From the NCBI RefSeq assembly GCF_000688015.1, contig NZ_JIAD01000001.1:62001-126000 (forward strand): DNA of 64,000 bases. Direction: 5' to 3'. Within the stretch, counting starts at the first letter, position 1. The number at the start of each line of letters is the position of its first letter. This stretch comes from Eubacterium sp. AB3007. GTDB lineage: Bacteria > Bacillota > Clostridia > Peptostreptococcales > Anaerovoracaceae. The position numbers and the translations under genes were made by a program. The notes below the pieces were generated by a model. It was given only the letters and a program-made list of their open reading frames with translations, made no database searches and was not told the DNA's origin. This document shows positions 18,243 through 28,510 of this stretch, in pieces.

Positions 18243-20117
18243 ATGGCAGAAAAACAAAAAATCATTAACATCGCTGTGATCGCGCATGTAGATGCGGGGA
18301 AATCCACTCTGGTGGATGCTTTCCTGAATCAGAGCGGTGTTTTCCGTGAGAATGAGGAGATCGTTGACTGTGTGATGGACAGCGACGATATCGAGAGAGA
18401 ACGAGGCATCACCATCTATTCCAAGAACTGTTCCATCATGCACGGGGACACCAAGATCAACATAGTGGATACTCCGGGGCATGCGGATTTCAGTTCCGAG
18501 GTGGAGCGCATCATGAAGACTGTGGATACAGTGATCCTGTTGGTGGATTCCAGTGAGGGCCCCATGCCTCAGACACGTTTTGTGTTGAACAAGTCCCTGG
18601 AGCAGGGATTGAACCCGATCCTGCTCATCAACAAGATCGACAAGAAGGACGCCCGGATCGATGAGGTGGTGGACGAGGTCTACGAGCTTTTCATGGATCT
18701 GGAAGCGAATGACGAGCAGTTGGATTTTCCTATCCTCTACGGTATCGCACGCCAGGGAATCGCTGTGAAGGATCCTGCCGAGGTGGCTGACATCGAGGTG
18801 GGTGAGGGGGACAAGAAGATCAAGCATACCCCCAGAGGCATCGGCGGGTTCGATATCACACCTCTGTTCGATACCATTGTAGAGCATTGCGAACCGTATC
18901 CGGATCTGCGAGAAGAACCGCTGCAATTTCAGGTATCCACCCTGGGCTACGACGATTACATCGGCAGACTGGGAATCGGCCGCATCACCAAGGGCGTTAT
19001 CCGGGAAGGACAGAACGTGGCCGTTGCCAAGGAAGACGGCAGTATCGTGAACAGGAAGATCAACCAGGTCTTTGTTTACCGTGGGCTAAAGCGCATGGCC
19101 GTTCCCCAGGCAGAGTGCGGCGATATCGTGGTGGTGTCCGGCATCTCTGATATCTCCATCGGTGAGACCATCTGTGATCCAGCAGATCCACAACCAATGG
19201 AGATGATCCACATCGAGGAACCTACTCTGTCTATGAACTTCATGGTCAACAGTTCACCCTTTGCGGGGCAGGTTGGAAAGTATGTCACCTCCCGTCATAT
19301 CCGTGACCGTCTGAACAAGGAGTTGGAGGTCAACGTAGGCCTGCTGGTGGAGGAGACTGATTCTACAGACTGTTTCAAGGTGTCAGGCAGAGGGGAACTG
19401 CATCTGTCCATCCTCATTGAGAACATGCGTAGAGAAGGGTACGAGCTGGCAGTGAGCAAGCCTGAGGTCATTCTCAAGCGGGATGAGAATGGAAAGAAAC
19501 TGGAACCTGTGGAGGAAGTAGTGATCAACGTGCCGGACGAGTATTCCGGTGCTGTCATCTCCAAGCTGAACATGCGAAAAGGCATGATGGTCCAGATGAC
19601 GACCGGAGAAGGCGGCTATTCCCGACTGGAGTACCATGTGCCGACCAGAGGACTGCTGGGCTATCGATCTGAGTTTATAAACGACACCAGAGGTGAGGGG
19701 AGCATGGAGCGCCGGTTTTTCGATTTTGAACCCTTCAAGGGGGAGATTCCCGGCCGTACCAATGGCGTAGCCATCGCCATTGAGGAGGGTAACTGTACTC
19801 CTTACGCCATTTTCAATATTCAGGAACGCGTTCAGATGTTCGTAGAACCCGGTACGCATGTGTACGAAGGCATGATCGTGGGCATGAATATGCGCTCCGA
19901 TGACATGGAAGTCAACCCCTGCAAAGCCAAGAAGGTGAGCAATATGCGTGCGGCCGGCTCTGATGACACCATTAAGCTCTCACCGCCGCGGGTATTCAGC
20001 CTGGAGGAGGCGCTGGAGTTTATCGAGACCGATGAGCTTGTAGAGATCACCCCGGATGATATCCGCCTGAGGAAGAAGCTCCTGCGGGAGATCGAGCGCC
20101 GCCGTGCCGGCAGATAG
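18243..20117 (+). CDS. typA: Ribosome-associated translational GTPase TypA/BipA
   Basis: 624 residues, standard length. The G domain shows [14 protein letters not shown] (G1), RGITI (G2), DTPGHADF (G3) and NKIDKKDAR (G4); EF-G-like domains II, III and V and the BipA-specific C-terminal domain follow ([32 protein letters not shown]). It binds the ribosome in a GTP-dependent way and helps 50S assembly at low temperature or under stress. It has its own promoter and lies 12 bp before mscS, so the two are probably co-transcribed. Confidence 0.97.
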   Translation: MAEKQKIINIAVIAHVDAGKSTLVDAFLNQSGVFRENEEIVDCVMDSDDIERERGITIYSKNCSIMHGDTKINIVDTPGHADFSSEVERIMKTVDTVILLVDSSEGPMPQTRFVLNKSLEQGLNPILLINKIDKKDARIDEVVDEVYELFMDLEANDEQLDFPILYGIARQGIAVKDPAEVADIEVGEGDKKIKHTPRGIGGFDITPLFDTIVEHCEPYPDLREEPLQFQVSTLGYDDYIGRLGIGRITKGVIREGQNVAVAKEDGSIVNRKINQVFVYRGLKRMAVPQAECGDIVVVSGISDISIGETICDPADPQPMEMIHIEEPTLSMNFMVNSSPFAGQVGKYVTSRHIRDRLNKELEVNVGLLVEETDSTDCFKVSGRGELHLSILIENMRREGYELAVSKPEVILKRDENGKKLEPVEEVVINVPDEYSGAVISKLNMRKGMMVQMTTGEGGYSRLEYHVPTRGLLGYRSEFINDTRGEGSMERRFFDFEPFKGEIPGRTNGVAIAIEEGNCTPYAIFNIQERVQMFVEPGTHVYEGMIVGMNMRSDDMEVNPCKAKKVSNMRAAGSDDTIKLSPPRVFSLEEALEFIETDELVEITPDDIRLRKKLLREIERRRAGR

Positions 20118-20129
20118 GAGGCAGCGCCT

Positions 20130-20963
20130 ATGGAGGATATCAAGGAAACCATCAACATTCCCTATGTCAACGATACGTATTTTTGGAAGGCTGTGGCCGT
20201 TTGCGTCGTTCTGCTGGCTGGGTGGATCGCCATTCGACTGGTACTGAGGGTCTTGCGCAGGACATTGGGCAGAAGCGGGCTGGACGAATCGACCCACATG
20301 CTGGTGTTCCGAGTGGTGAAACTCATCCTGTGGATCCTGGTGTTGTTGCTGGCTTTGTCTCAGGTGGACACAAAGCTATTGGCGCCGCTTCTGACAGTGC
20401 TGGGCACCTGCGGAGTGGCTATCGCCCTGGCCCTGAAGGACAGTCTCGGCAACGTGGCCGGCGGACTGATCCTGGTATTCACAAAGCCGTTCGTGGCGGG
20501 GGACGAGGTGGAGATCTCCGGGAACTCAGGGCTGGTGGATCGGATAGACCTTTTCACAACCCATTTGCATACTTTCGATAATCGGGTTATAATAATACCT
20601 AATGGTACCATAACAAATTCTACTATCATAAATGCCACCAGACAGGAGCTGCGTAGAGTGGATGCTTTGTTCTATGTGAGCTATGACTCTGACATCGACA
20701 AGGTGAAGAAGATCCTGTACAAGTTGGCGGAGGACGGCCCCATGCTGTTGAAGGAACCGGCGCCCTACATCGCGCTGACCGAGCACGGGGACAGCAGTCT
20801 GATCTTCAAGGTCGGTATATGGTGCAGAACAGAGGATCGGTTCCTCGCTGCTACATATATAGAGGAAAATGTGAAATTGCGATTTGATGAAGAAGGAATT
20901 GCAATCCCGTATCCGCATATGGATGTGCGGGTGCACGAAGTTACTGCTACAGAAGACGATTAA
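20130..20963 (+). CDS. mscS: Small-conductance mechanosensitive channel, MscS family
   Basis: 277 residues. Membrane helices lie near 17-40, 62-82 and 88-112; the pore helix and its junction are in ALALKDSLGNVAGGLIL, followed by the beta domain (FVAGDEVEISGNSGLVDRIDLF, VIIIPNGTITNSTIIN) and a C-terminal cytoplasmic domain. It opens on membrane tension to release solutes during hypo-osmotic shock. RBS TAGGAGG precedes ATG 20130. The 35 bp to pyc have no terminator. Confidence 0.95.
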   Translation: MEDIKETINIPYVNDTYFWKAVAVCVVLLAGWIAIRLVLRVLRRTLGRSGLDESTHMLVFRVVKLILWILVLLLALSQVDTKLLAPLLTVLGTCGVAIALALKDSLGNVAGGLILVFTKPFVAGDEVEISGNSGLVDRIDLFTTHLHTFDNRVIIIPNGTITNSTIINATRQELRRVDALFYVSYDSDIDKVKKILYKLAEDGPMLLKEPAPYIALTEHGDSSLIFKVGIWCRTEDRFLAATYIEENVKLRFDEEGIAIPYPHMDVRVHEVTATEDD

Positions 20964-20998
20964 CAGTTAGAATTTTTCTTGATCAAGGAGTGAAAGAG

Positions 20999-23900
20999 AT
21001 GGCAGAAATTAAGAAATTCAAAAGAGTGCTGGTCGCCAACAGGGGAGAGATCGCGATCCGTGTATTCCGCGCCTGCAGCGAACTGGGAATCCGTACCGTT
21101 GCAATCTATTCTGAGGAGGACAAGACAGCACCCTTCAGAAAGAAGGCAGACGAGTCTTACCAGATCGGAAAAGGAAAAGATCCTGTATCCGCCTACCTGG
21201 GCATCGATGAGATCATCGCTCTGGCCAAGTCCAAGGGCGTAGACGCGATTCATCCGGGCTACGGATTCCTCTCTGAGAACGCGGATTTCGCAGACGCCTG
21301 CGAGAGGGCCGGCATCGAGTTCATCGGGCCTACCGGAGAGATGATGAACCAGCTGGGAGACAAGATCCAGTCCAAGATCGTAGCAGATGAGGTGGGTGTC
21401 CCTACCATCCCGGGTGTTGAGAAAGCAATCGAGAACGAAGAAGAAGCGCTTGAAATCGCTGACAAATGCGGGTATCCTGTCATCCTGAAGGCAGCCGCCG
21501 GCGGCGGCGGACGCGGAATGCGAGTAGTCCGCGAGAAGTCCAACCTCGTTTCTGAGTACAGGGCTGCCAAGAGCGAGGCCGGAAAAGCTTTCGGTATCGA
21601 CGATGTGTTCATCGAGAAGTATCTGGAGAACCCAAAGCACATCGAGGTTCAGCTTCTGGGAGATAAGGACGGAAACATCGTCCACCTGTATGAGAGAGAT
21701 TGTTCGATCCAGCGTCGGCATCAGAAGGTTGTAGAGTTCACTCCATCTCTCTGCCTGACTGACAAGCAGAGACAGGCGATCTGCAACGATGCTCTGAAGA
21801 TCGGCCGCTTCGTCAATTACAGAAGTGCTGGAACCGTCGAGTTCCTGCTGGACAAAGACGGCAACCACTATTTCATCGAGATGAACCCGAGGATCCAGGT
21901 TGAGCATACCGTCACAGAGCTCTCCACCGGTATCGACATCGTGCAGGCACAGATCAAGATCGCGCAAGGGTACACTCTGGATTCCCCGGAGATCAACATT
22001 AAGAGCCAGGCAGATATCCGTCAGGGAGATTATGCCATTCAGTGCCGTATCACCACCGAGGATCCTGCCAACAACTTTGCCCCCGACACAGGCATCATCG
22101 AGGTGTACAGCAGTTCCTCCGGTTTCGGCATCCGTCTTGACGGAGGCAGCGGAGGAGCCGGGGCAGAGGTCACTCCGTACTATGACAGCCTGTTGGTGAA
22201 GGTCACCGCGTTTGCCAGGACTTTTGAGGATACGAGGCGAAAAGCCATCCGCGCTTTGCAGGAGATGCAGATCAAAGGAGTCAAGACCAACATCAACTTC
22301 CTGCTGAACGTGATGAACCATCCTGATTTCATCGCCGGTAACTGCGACACAGGATTCATCGCCGCCAATCCGGAGCTGCTGGATGTGAGAGCGATTGTGG
22401 ACAGAGAATTGAAGGTCCTGAACTACATCGGTAACATAGTGGTCAACCAGACCCGTGGTGAAAAACCGCACTTCAACGTACCGGCTTTCCCACGGATCCC
22501 GAAGACCGAGACCAACCAGTTGGTCGGAACCAAGCAGATGCTGGACCGCAAAGGACCGGAAGCTGTTGCCAAATGGGCGCTGGAGCAGAACAAGCTGTTG
22601 ATCACCGATACGACTATGCGAGATGCACAGCAGTCTCTGATGGCGACCCGTGTGCGTACAATCGATATGACCAAGATTGCGCCGGCAGTGGCGCTGTACG
22701 AGCAGGATGCGTTCTCCATGGAGATGTGGGGCGGTGCCACCTTCGATACTGCCTACCGGTTCCTGAAGGAGTCTCCATGGGATCGTCTGGACGAACTGCG
22801 TGAGAAGATCCCTAACGTCATGTTCCAGATGCTGATCCGCGGTGCCAACGCTGTTGGATACAAAAACTATCCAGACAACGTGATCAGAGAGTTCGTCAAG
22901 CTGGCAGCAGAGGGCGGCATCGATGTATTCCGTATCTTTGACTCTCTTAACTGGATCCCGGGCATGGAAGTGGCCCTGGACGAAGTGCTGAAGCAGGGTA
23001 AACTTGCGGAGGCGACGATCTGCTACACCGGCGATGTGCTGGATGTTTCCAGAGAGAAATACAACATGGACTACTATGTCCGCAAAGCCAAGGAACTGGA
23101 GAAGATGGGAACGCACATCATCGGGATCAAGGACATGACCGGTCTGCTGAAGCCGGTTGCCGCCTACAGACTGGTGAAGGCTCTGAAGAACGAGGTCTCC
23201 GTTCCGATTCACCTGCACACCCACGACACCACCGGAAATGGTGTTGCCACTGTGCTGATGGCAGCAGAGGCTGGCGTGGATATCGTGGACGCAGCCATCA
23301 ACAGTATGTCCGGACTGACCTCTCAGCCGGCTCTGAACTCTATCGTGGCGGCTATGCAGTACAGTGAGAGAGATACCGGTATGGATCCGGCTAAACTGCA
23401 GATCATCTCCGACTACTGGGAGGATGTACGTCCGGTCTACAAGCCATTCGAGTCCGATCTGGACACTCCGTCCGCGGAGATCTACAGATACGAGATCCCG
23501 GGTGGACAGTACTCCAACCTGAAGGCACAGGTAGACAGTTTTGGTCTCGGGCATAGACTGCACGATGTAAAGGAAATGTACAAGCGTGTCAATGACATGC
23601 TGGGAGATATCGTCAAGGTCACACCGTCCTCCAAGGCGGTTGGTGACATGGCTATCTTCATGGTCCAGAATGACCTGACGCCGGAGAACATCCTGGAAAA
23701 GGGCCAGGGCATCGACTTCCCTGATTCCATCGTCTCCTTCTTTGAGGGTATGATGGGACAGCCGGAAGGCGGATTCCCGAAAGATCTGCAGAAGCTGGTG
23801 TTGAAGGACAAGAAACCAGTTACCTGCAGGCCGGGAGATCTGCTGCCGCCAGAAGATTTCGACTACATCAAGAAGGGCCTGATCAAGTACTTTGGCATCG

Positions 23901-24439
23901 AAGGTACCCCGAGAGAGGTCATCAGTTACGCCATGTATCCGAAGGTCTTTGAGGATTACCTGAAATCCATCAAGAAAGACGGCCGGTTCACCCTCATGGG
24001 ATCCGACGTATTCTTCCACGGCCTGGCCGAGGGCGAGACCTGCGAGGTCAAGCTTGACGAAGGTAATGAGATGGTGCTTAAGCTCACTGAGATCCGCGAT
24101 GTGGACAAGGAAGGTAACAGAGAACTGGACTTCGAGCTCAACGGCAACCGTCGTTATATCCAGGTGAAGGACGAGCATGTGGAAGCAGCGATTTCTGTAT
24201 CCACCAGATTTGCGGATGAGGATAACCCGATGGAGATCGGCGCTAACATCCCGGGCAAGATCGTGAAGGTCCTGGTGGAAGTGGGTGATGTGGTCGAGGA
24301 TCAGCAGCCTGTTGCTGTCATCGAAGCCATGAAGATGGAAACCAACATCATCGCCAAGTCCGCCGGTAAGGTGGAAGAGATCCTGGTGAAACAGGATCAG
24401 CAGGTCAAGGCCGGCGAGTTGATCGCAGTCCTGAAATGA
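20999..24439 (+). CDS. pyc: Pyruvate carboxylase
   Basis: 1146 residues, full length. It carboxylates pyruvate to oxaloacetate with ATP and biotin. The biotin carboxylase domain (about 1-450: VLVANRGEIAIRVFRAC, KAAAGGGGRGMRVV, ERDCSIQRRHQKVVE), the carboxyltransferase domain (about 530-800: TDTTMRDAQQSLMATRVRT, HTHDTTGNG), the allosteric/PC-tetramerisation region and the biotinyl domain with VIEAMKMETN are in order. The start is ATG 20999, 8 nt after AAGGAG; the GTG at 20990 is part of that site. A long hairpin and a terminator follow. It offers the anaplerotic link for the pyruvate made by the malic enzyme. Confidence 0.98.
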   Translation: MAEIKKFKRVLVANRGEIAIRVFRACSELGIRTVAIYSEEDKTAPFRKKADESYQIGKGKDPVSAYLGIDEIIALAKSKGVDAIHPGYGFLSENADFADACERAGIEFIGPTGEMMNQLGDKIQSKIVADEVGVPTIPGVEKAIENEEEALEIADKCGYPVILKAAAGGGGRGMRVVREKSNLVSEYRAAKSEAGKAFGIDDVFIEKYLENPKHIEVQLLGDKDGNIVHLYERDCSIQRRHQKVVEFTPSLCLTDKQRQAICNDALKIGRFVNYRSAGTVEFLLDKDGNHYFIEMNPRIQVEHTVTELSTGIDIVQAQIKIAQGYTLDSPEINIKSQADIRQGDYAIQCRITTEDPANNFAPDTGIIEVYSSSSGFGIRLDGGSGGAGAEVTPYYDSLLVKVTAFARTFEDTRRKAIRALQEMQIKGVKTNINFLLNVMNHPDFIAGNCDTGFIAANPELLDVRAIVDRELKVLNYIGNIVVNQTRGEKPHFNVPAFPRIPKTETNQLVGTKQMLDRKGPEAVAKWALEQNKLLITDTTMRDAQQSLMATRVRTIDMTKIAPAVALYEQDAFSMEMWGGATFDTAYRFLKESPWDRLDELREKIPNVMFQMLIRGANAVGYKNYPDNVIREFVKLAAEGGIDVFRIFDSLNWIPGMEVALDEVLKQGKLAEATICYTGDVLDVSREKYNMDYYVRKAKELEKMGTHIIGIKDMTGLLKPVAAYRLVKALKNEVSVPIHLHTHDTTGNGVATVLMAAEAGVDIVDAAINSMSGLTSQPALNSIVAAMQYSERDTGMDPAKLQIISDYWEDVRPVYKPFESDLDTPSAEIYRYEIPGGQYSNLKAQVDSFGLGHRLHDVKEMYKRVNDMLGDIVKVTPSSKAVGDMAIFMVQNDLTPENILEKGQGIDFPDSIVSFFEGMMGQPEGGFPKDLQKLVLKDKKPVTCRPGDLLPPEDFDYIKKGLIKYFGIEGTPREVISYAMYPKVFEDYLKSIKKDGRFTLMGSDVFFHGLAEGETCEVKLDEGNEMVLKLTEIRDVDKEGNRELDFELNGNRRYIQVKDEHVEAAISVSTRFADEDNPMEIGANIPGKIVKVLVEVGDVVEDQQPVAVIEAMKMETNIIAKSAGKVEEILVKQDQQVKAGELIAVLK

Positions 24440-24452
24440 GAGACCTAATGGG

Positions 24453-24490
24453 GACCTAACCCCATTTGCGAAGCAAATGGATGGTAGGTC
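24453..24490 (+). other. Long imperfect hairpin in the pyc 3' region
   Basis: GACCTA (24453-24458), CC and CCATTTGC pair with GCAAATGG (24473-24480), GG and TAGGTC (24485-24490) around a GAA loop; short internal loops break the stem. An upstream copy of GACCTAA (24442-24448) could compete for TAGGTC. It precedes the true terminator, so it may protect or process the 3' end. Confidence 0.6.
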
Positions 24491-24497
24491 TTCCGAA

Positions 24498-24528
24498 AGA
24501 GGCACATGGTAACATGTGTCTCTTTTTT
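24498..24528 (+). terminator. Terminator after pyc
   Basis: An 11-bp stem (24498-24508 with 24513-24523, one G-U), loop GTAA, then TTTTTT. Confidence 0.9.
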
Positions 24529-24587
24529 ACATTAAATTAAAATTATTAGATAATTTTGGAAAATCACTACCATTTAAAAAAGTTGTG

Positions 24588-24596
24588 TGGTATAAT
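24588..24596 (+). promoter_or_regulatory. Extended -10 promoter of the alanine symporter
   Basis: TGGTATAAT at 24588-24596 is a consensus extended -10, 51 bp before the start codon. The surrounding 24530-24647 is AT-rich and otherwise empty. Confidence 0.65.
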
Positions 24597-24647
24597 ATGG
24601 ATGTAATTTTATTCGTTATTGTTTGTCTAAGGTTAAGGAGGCGAACT

Positions 24648-26033
24648 ATGATAGCTTTTATTGACTGGTTTGACGGCTTTCTATGGGGCCTTCCTCTGAT
24701 CATTGTCCTTCTGGGAACACATGTGTTCTGTACAGTCAGAACCGGTGTTGTTCAGATCCACACGTTCAAGGGGATCAAACTATCCGTGACACCTGACCCG
24801 GATGGTGAAGGTGATGTCTCGCAGTTCGGTGCGCTGACAACGGCACTGGCTGCTACCATCGGTACCGGAAACATCATCGGTGTGGCGACCGCGATCGCCA
24901 ATGGTGGACCGGGCGCCGTATTCTGGATGTGGATGACTGGCGTGTTCGGCATCGCTACCAAGTACATGGAGACAGCGATGTCCGTCAAGTACAGAGAGCA
25001 GACAGAAGACGGTCGTATGATCGGTGGCGCGTTCACAGCTCTGGAAAGAGGCATGAACGCCAAGTGGCTGGGTGTGATCTTCGCTCTGCTGGGAGCCATC
25101 GCAGCCTTTGGTATCGGCTGTATGACACAGGCGAACTCGATATCCACAGCACTGGGACAGAACTTCGGTCTCCCCACATGGGTATCCGGTATCATCGTTT
25201 CTGTGTTCACAGCATTCGTAATCCTGGGCGGCGTCAAGTCCATCACCAGAGTTACTGAGAGACTGGTACCGTTCATGGCAGCATTCTACGTCATCGGTTG
25301 TATCATCGTTCTGTGCATGAACGGTGGCGCAGTTGGTACAGCATTCGCACTGATTTTCAAGGGCGCATTCACCGCACAGGCTGGCGTCGGAGGTCTGTTC
25401 GGATTTACCGTTGCGCAGGCGATCCGCTATGGATGTGCTAGAGGTCTGTTCTCCAACGAGTCCGGTATGGGTTCCGCTCCGATCGTAGCGGCATCCGCCA
25501 AGACCAGAAACCCCGTAAGACAGTCTCTGGTCTCCATGACAGGTACCTTCTGGGATACCGTCATCATCTGCCTGCTGACAGGTCTGACTCTGGTCAGTTC
25601 CGCAGTGGCACATCCGGAGTTCGTTGCTGGCGGCGTAGAGGACACCACCGTCCTGACCTTCCAGGCATTCGGCCTGATTCCGGTCATTGGACGTCCTATC
25701 ATCGCTCTGTCCCTGGCACTGTTCGCATACTCGACGATCCTCGGATGGTCCTACTATGGTGAGAGATGTGCAGAGTACCTGTGCGGACCCAAGATCATCA
25801 CTCCGTACAAGATCGCTTTCGTTATCTTCTCCTTCGTAGGATGCGTAGTCGCGCTGAACACCGTATGGACCATCGCAGACATCCTGAACGGACTGATGGT
25901 CGTTCCGAACGTTATCGGTGTCTGGGCACTGTCCGGCGTATTGGTGAAGGATCTGAAGACATATGTCAACGACATCGACGCAGTGGATCCAACACCGATT
26001 CCAGTGGTCAACAAGCAGATCGCCGATCTGTAA
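24648..26033 (+). CDS. Sodium:alanine symporter family (AGCS) transporter
   Basis: 461 residues from ATG 24648 behind TAAGGAGG. About 10-11 membrane segments; family signatures are ALTTALAATIGTGNIIGVATAI, GGPGAVFWMWMTGVFGIATKY, and the pair GCARGLFSNESGMGSAPIVAA and LFAYSTILGWSYYGERC. It imports alanine or glycine with Na+ (or H+). The open frame upstream to 24516 is AT-rich promoter DNA and not coding. Its even, favoured codon choice suggests strong expression. It stands alone between two terminators. Confidence 0.95.
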   Translation: MIAFIDWFDGFLWGLPLIIVLLGTHVFCTVRTGVVQIHTFKGIKLSVTPDPDGEGDVSQFGALTTALAATIGTGNIIGVATAIANGGPGAVFWMWMTGVFGIATKYMETAMSVKYREQTEDGRMIGGAFTALERGMNAKWLGVIFALLGAIAAFGIGCMTQANSISTALGQNFGLPTWVSGIIVSVFTAFVILGGVKSITRVTERLVPFMAAFYVIGCIIVLCMNGGAVGTAFALIFKGAFTAQAGVGGLFGFTVAQAIRYGCARGLFSNESGMGSAPIVAASAKTRNPVRQSLVSMTGTFWDTVIICLLTGLTLVSSAVAHPEFVAGGVEDTTVLTFQAFGLIPVIGRPIIALSLALFAYSTILGWSYYGERCAEYLCGPKIITPYKIAFVIFSFVGCVVALNTVWTIADILNGLMVVPNVIGVWALSGVLVKDLKTYVNDIDAVDPTPIPVVNKQIADL

Positions 26034-26061
26034 GAGCAATACACAACTTCAACATTCTTGT

Positions 26062-26089
26062 GGAGAGTCGCTTCGGTGACTCTCCGTTT
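26062..26089 (+). terminator. Terminator after the alanine symporter
   Basis: Stem GGAGAGTC (26062-26069) with GACTCTCC (26078-26085), loop GCTTCGGT, then GTTTC; the T-run is weak. Confidence 0.65.
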
Positions 26090-26177
26090 CACATATTGAA
26101 AGAAGGCAGCAAATGGAGAGAGCACAACAATATGTTTTGAAACTGATGAAGTTCCCTGAATACGATAGGGAGGCAGT

Positions 26178-27140
26178 ATGCAAGGAATACTGGTTTACAT
26201 CTATAACATCACTCTTCTCATCCTCTTCATGCAAAGTGCGGAGGTCTGTTTGTATGCCTGGAAGAAGACCGGAGCCGAATGGATTCGTGATCTGAAGTGG
26301 ATCTTCCTCCTTCTGTTGGGGGAATGCGTGGTGACCTTTGCCTTTGATATGGGGCTGATCCAGTCTGACTTCCACGGTATGGAAGGGCTCTATCTGTGGG
26401 TACGCGTGGGGGTGGAGGCTTGTCTCTGTCTGCTTATTCTCCGGATGGCAACTCATCTCACCGAAAGTTGTCCTATAGTACTTTACATATTGTTTGCAAT
26501 TTGCCTCGGGCTGGCACTTGCGCCGTTGTTCTTTCCTGTACCCAAAACCTTCTCCTCCGCAACTTTATCTGTTCTGTATATCCCTATGTTTGCCCTGGCT
26601 TTCTACCTCTGTCATCATAGCTTACAGGGGGAACAAAGACCTCTGGCCAGATGGCGTTGGCTCCTTTTGGTGTCCGCGATGTCTTTTGCTGCGGTTTTCT
26701 TCTGGCAAGTATGCGTGTTTTTCCTGCACAAATCCGGATGGATCGATCTTCGTTACCGGATCAATTGGCCGCTGGATGTCTATTGGCTGTTGCTTTGTGT
26801 CTGTGTCAGGAGGATCACGGGAGAGGAGACCAAGCGGGCGGATAGCCGGATGATCGCAGAGGCGCTGCAGAAGGTGGCCGGCGAAGAGAGAACAAAGCCC
26901 GTTTCCGAAGACGAGGCCGTGACCGCCGAGAGATTCTGCAGACGGTATGGTTTGACGGGGAGGGAGAGTGAGATCACGGAGCTGATCCTGAAGGGAAAGG
27001 GGAACCAGGAGATCGCGGAAACCTTGTTCATCAGCGTCGGCACCGTCAAGCACCACGTACACAATATTTTTGTAAAGTTAGAGATCGAGAGGCGCAGTCA
27101 GCTGATGCGGGCGTTTATCGACTTCCGGGAGGAGGAGTGA
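26178..27140 (+). CDS. Membrane-integral LuxR-type transcription regulator
   Basis: 320 residues from ATG 26178 behind AGGGAGG. The first ~210 residues are hydrophobic with about seven predicted membrane segments (for example LLILFMQSAEVCLYAW, LKWIFLLLLGECVVTFAF, VLYILFAICLGLALAPLFF). A linker leads to a LuxR/FixJ helix-turn-helix at about 250-312 (YGLTGRESEITELILKGKGNQEIAETLFISVGTVKHHVHNIF, written here for its GLTxRE...NQEIA...VGTVKHHVHNI core). It lacks a receiver domain, so the membrane part should sense the signal directly. It ends 1 bp before the first DUF819 gene and most likely controls that operon. The signal is unknown. Confidence 0.85.
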   Translation: MQGILVYIYNITLLILFMQSAEVCLYAWKKTGAEWIRDLKWIFLLLLGECVVTFAFDMGLIQSDFHGMEGLYLWVRVGVEACLCLLILRMATHLTESCPIVLYILFAICLGLALAPLFFPVPKTFSSATLSVLYIPMFALAFYLCHHSLQGEQRPLARWRWLLLVSAMSFAAVFFWQVCVFFLHKSGWIDLRYRINWPLDVYWLLLCVCVRRITGEETKRADSRMIAEALQKVAGEERTKPVSEDEAVTAERFCRRYGLTGRESEITELILKGKGNQEIAETLFISVGTVKHHVHNIFVKLEIERRSQLMRAFIDFREEE

Positions 27141-27141
27141 T

Positions 27142-28383
27142 ATGTGGAGTCATCTGTTTGATCTTGGGAGTCCTCTGATAGGACCGGATAATACATGGGG
27201 GCTTTGGACGGTCTGCGTTCTCGGAGCCACTCTTACCATCTGCCTGGAGCAAAGATATCGCCTTGCAGCCAAAATGACAGGGGCGCTGATCGCCTTGGTC
27301 ATAGCCATGCTTCTGTCAAGCCTAAGGGTCATCCCTATGGAATCCCCTGTATGGGATTCGGTCTGGACATTTGTCGCGCCTCTGTCGCTGCCGCTGGTTT
27401 TGCTGGGGTGCGATGTCCGGCAGATGGGGAGAGAGGCAGGCCAGATCCTCAAGTGCTTTCTGGTGGGATCTGTTGGGACCGCTCTGGGAACTATGATCGG
27501 GTTTCTGTTGCTGAAGGATCGTATTCCGGAACTGGAAAAACTAGTGGGCGTGTTCACCGCCACCTATACCGGAGGGGCGATCAATTTTGATGCCGTTGGA
27601 AGGGCGCTGGACGTCTCACGAGAAGTGCTGTCGGCGGCAACGGTGGCAGACAACATGGTCATGGCCCTGGTATTTGCCATTCTGATGATCATTCCCTCCA
27701 TGGGCTTCTTCCGCAGGCACTTTCACCACCCCTTCATCGATGACAATGAGGCGGATGCGGGGGCAGAGGAAAGTCGGGGAACAAGGCCGTATATCCCTGC
27801 CTACTCCCGTCGCAGCCAGATTGCGCTGAAGGATATCGCGCTGTCGCTCTCTGTCGCACTGGTGATCGTGGGGGTCTCCAGGCTCCTCGGAGGCTGGTGT
27901 GGAGACTTGCTGCCACAGGGCAACACCCTCGTGCGGATCGTGCATATCCTGTTTAGCAATGAGTATACCTGGATCAGTGCGATCTCCATCAGCTGCGCAA
28001 CTCTGAAGCCGGGAATCTTCGGAGCGATCCATGGGGCCAGAGAGATAGGGGTCTTTTTGATCTACATCTACTTCTTCACCCTGGGGGTGCCGGCTTCCAT
28101 TCCACTGCTGCTGAGTGGCTCCGTCATGCTGCTCGTGTTTGCGTTGGTCGTGGTGATCACCAACATGCTGTGTTGCTTTCTGTTCGGCAGGATCTTTCGC
28201 TGCCCATTGGAAGATATCATCCTTGCGGTCAACGCCTGTATCGGCGGCCCCACCACGGCAGCTGCCATGGCCGGGGCGAAGGGATGGAATTCTCTGGCAG
28301 GTCCCGCGATCCTGGTGGGGGTCCTCGGCTACGCGCTGGGCAGCTATCTGGGTCTGATGGCAGGTGGATTCCTTTGTGCATGA
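27142..28383 (+). CDS. DUF819 family transporter, copy 1
   Basis: 413 residues, about 11-12 membrane segments. The family core is visible: TYTGGAINFDAVGRAL, ATVADNMVMALVFAILMI and the late NACIGGPTTAAAMAGAKGWNSLAGPAILVGVLGYALGSYLG, in which GGPTTAAAMA is the hallmark. A charged cytoplasmic loop lies near residues 195-225. DUF819 proteins (YjcL-like) are uncharacterised permeases. It is 127 bp upstream of a same-length paralogue and 1 bp downstream of a membrane LuxR regulator; RBS GGAGGAG overlaps the regulator's end. Confidence 0.9.
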   Translation: MWSHLFDLGSPLIGPDNTWGLWTVCVLGATLTICLEQRYRLAAKMTGALIALVIAMLLSSLRVIPMESPVWDSVWTFVAPLSLPLVLLGCDVRQMGREAGQILKCFLVGSVGTALGTMIGFLLLKDRIPELEKLVGVFTATYTGGAINFDAVGRALDVSREVLSAATVADNMVMALVFAILMIIPSMGFFRRHFHHPFIDDNEADAGAEESRGTRPYIPAYSRRSQIALKDIALSLSVALVIVGVSRLLGGWCGDLLPQGNTLVRIVHILFSNEYTWISAISISCATLKPGIFGAIHGAREIGVFLIYIYFFTLGVPASIPLLLSGSVMLLVFALVVVITNMLCCFLFGRIFRCPLEDIILAVNACIGGPTTAAAMAGAKGWNSLAGPAILVGVLGYALGSYLGLMAGGFLCA

Positions 28384-28510
28384 GACAAGTCTGATAAAAT
28401 ACAACTAAAGTTCAGGGAAGTTTGGTCGAAGGTTCATTGCTGAAAGGACAGAGATATATAACAATATACATATTATCTGTTATTTTGCATAATCGAAAGG
28501 AGTATCGAGT

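Noticed and set aside
20960..24505. A very long open frame antisense to pyc (also 16087-17640, 49135-50157, 53177-54700, 55117-56496)
   Set aside because: The plus-strand genes are unambiguous full-length families; the antisense frames have no recognisable motifs or RBS and follow from codon bias on the sense strand.
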